From assembly GCA_038380435.1 (NCBI GenBank), contig JAWZYU010000001.1:14116001-14180000 (forward strand): a stretch of DNA of 64,000 nucleotides, in the 5' to 3' direction. The notes beneath the pieces were generated by a model. That model was not told the origin of the DNA. It did not search any database and worked only from the letters and a program-made list of their open reading frames with translations. Positions 58,478 to 64,000 of the stretch are shown one piece after another. The DNA is from Ryuthela nishihirai (lineage: Eukaryota > Arthropoda > Arachnida > Araneae > Heptathelidae). The first letter of the stretch is position 1. The number at the start of each line of letters is the position of its first letter. Made by a program: the position numbers and the translations under genes.

Positions 58478-59234
58478 CATGCACCATGTGCTACGGAGGT
58501 CCAACCACACTGTACAATTTTCCTCTCCAGACGTGTCTGTTCTGAGCAACTGCTGCTGCATTTGACCACTCTTTGCCAATTCTAGCAAGATCCTGCTTGA
58601 CATTTTCTGCCCATCGCCTCCCAGGACTACCCCTTTTTCTGAAGCCCTTAGGCAGACTATTCATAATCCTGTTTGCTAAACTGTAGCTATGCATAAAAGC
58701 AACATGGCCAAACCAATGCAGTCTCTCTGTGCATAATATGCTGCTCAAAGGAGGTTAATTGACTCCTTTTTCTAACCTCATCATTACTTACAAAGTCAAA
58801 CCACCAAATGCCCAAGACACTGGTTGGTTGGTTGTTTTACCGCTGAGCGGCACGTTTTTGCACACAATGGGCTAAATGGCCAGGTCACAAGGACCCCGAA
58901 GGTCCAGAGAAGGTTGGGGGAGGGGACCCACTACAACGGTTGTTGGGAGACAGATGGTAGCCTCCCGTCAAGGCCATCCAGCATGTTCTTAAACGTGCAC
59001 ATTGGTATGTCTGTCCCCCACACGGTGCCACGGCTTAACACCCCATTCGACAGACGGCGGGCTTTTCAAGCCCATCGGTGTCCCCCATTGACTGTGGGCA
59101 GGGCGGGGAGTTTTGCGGAGATAAATATCAACGCTGACGCAGCTCCCACTCGAACCTGAGAACTGCAGTTTACGAGCCTGGCGCGCTAATGACTGAGCCA
59201 CCCCGCCCCTAAGATACTGCGTAAGCATCTAGAA
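58478..59234 (-). mobile_element. RTE-type LINE 3' fragment E, split by a SINE
   Basis: The minus-strand frame at 58491-58748 contains ILCTERLHWFGHVAFMHSYS, LANRIMNSLPKGFRKRGSPG and RRWAENVKQDLARIG, the C-terminal tail of the RTE family. It differs from copies C, D and F at many positions, so it is another subfamily. The LINE continues at 59214-59234 (AAGATACTGCGTAAGCATCT) after a SINE-1 insertion, and stops at the hAT terminus. Confidence 0.88.
58812..59222 (-). mobile_element. SINE-1 copy, minus strand, full length, nested in LINE E
   Basis: It reads GGTTGTTTTACCGCTGAGCG to GACTGAGCCACCCCGCCCC. The LINE target AAGACACT before it and AAGATACT after it (about 58813-58820 and 59215-59222) are an 8-bp duplication with one change. 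Copy F gives the uninterrupted site (CCCAAGATACTGCGTAAGC). Confidence 0.92.
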
Positions 59235-61240
59235 CAGTGTTTCCCAACCTTTTTTGTGCCATGTCCCACTTAAGCCTTTCTAAAATTCTTATGTCCCCCC
59301 CCCCCTATGTAAAATTAAATTGTTCATTGAAGTAACTTAAATAATAGGTTTCAGGAAGAAGTCACTAGGGAATTGTAGAGGAAACACAGTAAGTAAATTT
59401 TCAAAACATAATGGAGAATTAAAATTCAAGTACGAAAAAATTTTGATGAAAGATTTTTCTATAATATTTTAATTAGTAGTAATTATTTATTATTATATAT
59501 TATTATATTTGGTGAGATCCTTGCGCTTGATGCTTGATGCAAAGAGATTTTATGTCAGGTTCCAATTTAGTTAACTTCAGTATCAAGTCTTCCCGTTGTG
59601 TTATGTCAGTCGATTTCTTCTTTTTAGCAGCAAATCACTTATGGCACTAAATCCACATTCAGCTAAATATTAAGATGAAAACGGTAATAATAGTTTTTTT
59701 GCATATTTGGTTGAATTTGGATATTTAGTTTCTGTTTCCTCACAAAGCCATGCCATCGCTCCTTTTATATTAAATAAAGTTTTAACTGACTCATCATTTT
59801 GCATTTCTGCGAGTTCTTCTTGATACTACATATTTGAAATATCAGACAAATCGACTAACATTGGCTGCATCATCCAAGTTGGAAAAATCAATTTGTTTCA
59901 AATCAGAAAATCTTTCTTTTAAATCAGCCGATAGAATTTTCAGATAATCGACAATAACAAGTATAGCGGTATCAGTCCTTCACATTTTTGGAGCCAATGA
60001 AACTTTTCAAAATTTTTCTTGCAAATATATTTCTGACATAATTCAATAAAGGTAATGAAACCAAATATTTTCGCTTTTGCATCGACAAGAGTTTTATTTG
60101 TTCCTTGAAGTTGTTTATTTAATATATTTAATTTTTCAAAAATATCGGCTAAATAACTCACAAATGCTTTACCATCGATCGTTAACAGATACTTCATATC
60201 AGGTTTGCCACTTAAAAAAATCACTAAGAGTATCAAATAGCTCCATAAATCTTTTCAAGCAGTTCCCTTTGGAGAGCCATCTTATTTCAGTGTGAAGTAA
60301 GAGTCTCTCATGATCTGCATTTTGATCTTCACAAAATAGCTTGAAGAGACGCTCACATTTGGCATTAGCTTTAATAGTATTGATACACTTTATAACTGAA
60401 TTTAGTACCTCATTTAGAACTGGCGAAATATTTTTAGCTACCAAGTTTTTCCCATGAATAACACAGTGCACAAGAAGCATTTCTGGATTCTCATCTTTCA
60501 TCAATTTTAAGCAACCATTTTTCTTGCCCATCATATTAGGAGCACCATCTGCAGCACAAGATGTTATATTTTTCATTGGTATACTATTGACATCTAAGTA
60601 ATTTTTTAGCTTATTATATATGTCTTTGGAGGTAGTAGTGCTTTCTAATGATTTACAGATCAACATTTCTTCAGTAAAATCTCCTTTATCAATATATCGT
60701 ACGTAAGTTATCAATACGGCCTCACTGTCTCTCAAAGTTGATTCATCCATTTGCACTGAGAAATTTCTTGTTTTCAGCTTTTCAACAAGTTGTATTTCAA
60801 CATCTTCAGTCATTTCGTCTATTCTTTTGCTAACAGTATTGTTACTCAGTGGCATAGCTTTCACGTCGTTGTCATCTTGTTCCAGAACCGTTTTAAGAAA
60901 TGCTGATATTGATGGTTTGATTAGATTCTCTCCTATAGTATGATTTTTTCCAGATTTAGCGATGAGTAAGGAAATTTGATAGCTAGCCTCAAGAGTACGA
61001 TTGACAATTGCAGTATGAGCAGTAAAAGGAAACTTTGATGTTGCTCTTTTTTCAAAAAAAAATTTTTTTAAAGTTTGAAAGTAATAAAAAACGGGACTTT
61101 TACAACAGTTTTAACGGACGCTTATTTCAAATTAACACCAACGATTCTCTTTTCAACTTTTTGCACTCGACAGGCGACTCTCTGTTAACCAAAATCGCCT
61201 ATCTACTTTCTTAATTAAATTACTAAAAGTTGGGATTCGA
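59235..61240 (-). mobile_element. hAT-superfamily DNA transposon (Charlie/ZBED5-like), broken
   Basis: The left terminus CAGTGTTTCCCAACCTTTTT at 59235 is a classic hAT end. A minus-strand transposase lies inside (about 59520-61080). On the right only a weak counterpart (AAAAGTTGGGATTCG near 61226) is visible, so the right end is decayed or deleted. The N-terminal BED zinc finger is not recognisable. Confidence 0.85.
59520..61080 (-). pseudogene. hAT transposase, ZBED5/SCAND3-like, frameshifted
   Basis: Reading right to left: LKKFFFEKRATSKFPFTAHT and RTLEASYQISLLIAKSGKNH (61070-60950) continue in frame into MPLSNNTVSKRIDEMTEDVE. Then come SVQMDESTLRDSEAVLITYV (first catalytic Asp region), ITSCAADGAPNMMGKKNG (second Asp), LVHCVIHGKNLVAKN (the C-x2-H block) and TEIRWLSKGNCLKRF (60199-60864). 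A frameshift near 60210-60235 moves the rest to another frame: YLADIFEKLNILNKQLQGTN and FGFITFIELCQKYIC (59940-60236). Further remnants extend to LTKLEPDIKSLCIKHQAQGS near 59510-59580. Hosts have domesticated related genes, but the breaks argue against that here. Confidence 0.87.
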
Positions 61241-61329
61241 TTTGTTAGGTAGTAACTTATAACTTAAAACTAGGATTAAAATGAGATGAATGCAAAAATA
61301 CACACGCTTTATTTATGTATAAGTACTCA
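61241..61329. other. Short spacer between hAT and LINE F
   Basis: AT-rich sequence. Nothing recognised. Confidence 0.5.
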
Positions 61330-62157
61330 CATTATCATCATCCTCAAGCAGCCATGGGCTACGGAGGTCCAACCAGACCGTGCAATTTAGTTCTCCAAGC
61401 AAGTCTATCCTGAGCTACATCTACTGCATCTGACCACTGCACACCAATTCTAACAAGGTCCTGTTTGACATTGTCCGCCCACCGCATCCTAGGTCTCCCC
61501 TTCTTTCTGAGGCCTTTAGGCACACTGTTCATAACCCTATTCGCCAATCTATAATTATCCATACTGGCAACATGGTCAAACCAACGGAGTCTCTCTCTGC
61601 ACAATATGCTGCTTAAAGGAGGTTGCAAACTCCTTTGTCTAACCTCATCATTAGTTACAAAGTTGAACCACCTAATGCCCAAGATACTGCGTAAGCATCT
61701 GGAATCAAAAGCATCTAGTTTCCTGTTATCTTGTTTACAAAGTGTCCAAGTTTCACTGCCATAACTAATCCTAGAAAGAATCAAACTATTATACAGTCTA
61801 AGTTTAGTCTTCAGGTGTATACGCCTATTTCTCCACACTCTCCATAGATTCTTAAAAGTCCCGGCAGCAATCCCTATTTGTCTGTTAATCTCATGCCGCA
61901 CATCACCAGTATCTGTTACGTAGCTCCCAAGGTAATTAAACTGTGATACCTGCTCAAGACTTCAACCATTCAGATGAACTGAATCACAACCTGCCTGACC
62001 AATTTTCATCACTTTAGTTTTATCTTTGTTTATAATCAAACCTACTCTACTACCAGTTTCATCAACAGCTCGAATGAAAGAATTCATCTCATCAACATCA
62101 TTTGCCAAAAGGGCTAAATCATCAACATCATTTGCCAAAAGGGCTAAATCATCAACA
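61330..62157 (-). mobile_element. RTE-type LINE, copy F (3' part, interrupted by pogo)
   Basis: The minus-strand frame at 61359-61901 is an intact 180-residue C-terminal segment: RHEINRQIGIAAGTFKNLWR, ISYGSETWTLCKQDNRK, CLRSILGIRWFNFVTNDEVR, ERLRWFDHVASMDNYRLANR and WADNVKQDLVRIGVQWSD. Upstream on the same strand are SLEQVSQFNYLGSYVTD (after one TGA) and the region for DEMNSFIRAVDETGS, up to the equivalent of DDLALLANDVD. A 30-bp unit (CATTTGCCAAAAGGGCTAAA core) is duplicated at 62095-62155. The element stops within the YADD codon region, exactly where the pogo end begins. It is the least damaged RTE C-terminus in the window. Confidence 0.92.
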
Positions 62158-62541
62158 TACCGTATATTTCCGCAGATAACACGACCTTCAGATAAGACGA
62201 GGTATAAATTTTCGTCAAAGTTTTATAGTTTTAGCATATATCTGTCCTATAAGACGACCCCAAACTATCAACGGCCTATGAAATTAGTTTAGATCGGCGA
62301 TCATCATCTGGATAATAATACTGTATAGCGTATACGGAATTATGTCCTATTCGCAAACATTCGCACTGATTCGGGCATTCGGGTAATGACCTTGATTATT
62401 GACAAAAGCGTCGTATGGGCTATTCTATTTTGTGAACATACCCTACTCTGTACTAGTAAATAATTACGGTTTGTCCGTTTTTCCCTCAGTAGCTCAATAA
62501 ACATAACTTTTAATATTTATTTTGTTTTAGTATTGTTTTAC

Positions 62542-62640
62542 TATTACAATGTAATGTATTATTTACTATTAAAATGTAATGTATTATTTACTATTACAAT
62601 GTAATGTATTATTTACTATTACAATGTAATGTATCATCAT
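62542..62640 (+). repeat. 25-bp tandem repeat, ~4 copies, in the pogo leader
   Basis: The unit TATTACAATGTAATGTATTA plus TTTAC contains an inner palindrome (ACATTGTAAT-type). Copy two has one change (AAAATG). Confidence 0.88.
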
Positions 62641-62892
62641 ATAGCGTATTTAAATAATATGATAGATTTTTCGATAAGTTGTAGTAATTTTCAAGATCAG
62701 TCACAGTCGGTGGTTACACGCATAAAGGAAAAGCCTCCTTTAGCATTGTTACGTTTTTGCCTATAGAAGCACGTGCCGAATCACGAACTTACATGTACCT
62801 CTAACAAGTTTCGTTGTAGGTTGTGTCGTGTGTTCAAACAATTTGTACTATAAATGTAATCAGCGTAAAATTTGTAAAGTGTGGGCCTAATC

Positions 62893-64000
62893 ATGGAACC
62901 GACGAAAAGAAGGAAATATGAAGCAAGCTTCAAGTTAAAGGTCATAAAACAGGCTAAAGAATCGAACAACTGTGCTGCAGCAAGGGCTTTCGATATAACA
63001 GAGAAGATGGTAAGAGATTGGAGAAAGAATGATGATGCTATTAAAAAAATGCCAATGAAAAAATGTTCTATGAGGAGAAGAATAGCTTGCTGGCCAGATT
63101 TAGAAAACAACGTTGCAGAATAGGTACAAGAACAGAGGCAGAATTATTATGTTGTTACAATAAATATGATTAGGGTTTATGCATTGAAGTGGGCACGGGC
63201 CAATCCAGAACAAGGCAAAGAATTTAAAGCAACAGTAAGTTGGTGCAATCGTTTCATGAACAGAAAAAATCTGGTAATACGACAGGAAACAAAAATTGCG
63301 CAGAAATTACCACAAGATCTTGACCATAAAGTCACGAGTTTTCACAAGTTTGATATTGGTATGAGGCAGAAATACAACTTTCCATTATCTAATATTGGAA
63401 ATATGGATGAAACACTGATTAACTTCGACATGATAAACAATAGAACTGTGGAAAAAAAAGGCGTAAAAACTGTTAAAGTAAGAAGTACAGGCCATGAAAA
63501 GACCAGGTTTACAGTAGTATTAACATGCATGGCAGATGGAACAAAGTTAAAACCCATGGTCATTTTCAAGAGGAAAACTACTCCTAAAATAAAATTCCCG
63601 CCAGGCATTTTCGTACATTTTTATGAAAAGGGATGGATGGACGAGAATGGTGTAAAATTGTGGATGGAAAATGTGTGGCAGAGGCGACCAGATGCTCTAC
63701 GAAATCAACACAGTTTGTTGGTGTGGGATATGTTTCGCACTCATGTAACTGAGAACACTAAAATTCGCTTAGCACAGAACAATACTAAGATTACTGTTAT
63801 ACCGGGTGGTTTAATTTCGATGCTACAACCTTTAGACGTCTCTCTGAATAAACCATTCAAAGATCACATGCGTGAACAATGGAATAACTGGATGATGAGT
63901 GGCGAAAAGTCGTATACGAAAGGTGGAGCTATGCGGGCTGCGTCACTTGATGTGTTGTGTGATTTCGTGATCATATCATGGGAAAAAATGAAAGTCGAAA
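62893..64000 (+). pseudogene. pogo-type transposase with one in-frame stop (3'-incomplete at edge)
   Basis: ATG at 62893 opens a frame that runs to the window end without any frameshift and is interrupted only by TAG at 63121 (codon 77). Residues 1-50 (RRKYEASFKLKVIKQAKESN, ITEKMVRDWRK) form a Brinker/CENP-B-like helix-turn-helix. A second DNA-binding helix set follows (MIRVYALKWARANPEQGKEF, SWCNRFMNRKNLVIR). The catalytic DDE_1 domain has Asp172 in NIGNMDET, Asp279 in LLVWDMFRTH and Asp315 in MLQPLDVSLNKPF. All three acidic residues are present, with 35 residues between the last two. The family normally has Trp at codon 77 (AEWV), so a single TGG-to-TAG change is likely. The rest of the frame looks intact, indicating recent activity. 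POGK/Tigger-like host genes are related, but the TA-flanked terminus argues for a transposon. Confidence 0.9.

Larger units (their letters stand above)
62158..64000 (+). mobile_element. pogo-group DNA transposon, partial (runs off right edge)
   Basis: CCGTATATTTCCGCAGATAA begins at 62160, directly after a TA (62158-62159) that belongs to the LINE F sequence (GCATA in sister copies). This fits the TA target of Tc1/mariner/pogo elements. ATAAGACGA-type motifs recur near 62192 and 62251 and may be subterminal binding repeats. A 730-bp leader follows, then the transposase. The right end lies outside the window. Confidence 0.85.

Noticed and set aside
60199..60864. Domesticated ZBED5-like host gene
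   Set aside because: The frame is shifted near 60210-60235, the C-terminal part has stops and a hAT terminus lies next to it. A decayed transposon is simpler.

Overview
The window is non-coding, transposon-dense DNA from an AT-rich animal genome. There is no operon-style gene packing, rRNA, functional tRNA gene or convincing multi-exon host gene. RTE-type and Jockey/CR1-type non-LTR retrotransposons, Tc1/mariner, pogo and hAT transposons, tRNA-derived SINEs and MITEs together point to an arthropod, most plausibly an arachnid such as a spider. That assignment is inference; no host marker gene is present. The only candidate host coding sequence is a 60-codon open tail at the left edge.

Layout. 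0-6 kb: edge reading frame, one SINE, then a damaged RTE LINE joined to an inverted fragment of the same family. 7-13 kb: four SINE-1 copies (one rearranged into a fold-back structure), a SINE-1 relic, a Tc1 pseudogene, a second SINE family and two hAT-type MITEs with 8-bp target duplications. 14.17-17.35 kb: one large 33-bp minisatellite, with a small satellite patch 1.2 kb away inside a LINE fragment. 20-25 kb: SINEs, a 450-bp TA-flanked MITE with ~100-bp inverted termini and an unnamed dispersed repeat. 26-35 kb: Tc1 relics, an unnamed MITE, an RNase H LINE fragment, and long AT-rich stretches with no recognisable gene. 35-46 kb: SINEs nested in a hAT-like MITE and beside LINEs, and a Jockey/CR1-type LINE split by another LINE plus a SINE. 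48.6-57.6 kb: a nearly continuous run of LINEs (Jockey-like fragment, RTE, Jockey/CR1, RTE). 58.4-64 kb: an RTE 3' fragment split by a SINE, a hAT transposon, another RTE 3' fragment, and a pogo transposon that runs off the right edge.

The elements do not form a pathway. Autonomous elements (RTE LINEs, Jockey/CR1 LINEs, hAT, Tc1, pogo) are the kinds that could supply enzymes to the non-autonomous SINEs and MITEs. Almost all are broken. The least damaged is the pogo transposase, whose visible frame is interrupted by one TAG. Nesting gives a relative order of events: several SINE-1 copies and the pogo element are younger than the RTE LINEs they interrupt. I did not find a previously undescribed functional system. 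The most unusual material is structural: the SINE fold-back, the template-switch-like hairpin, the satellite patch inside a LINE, and several unnamed repeat families.
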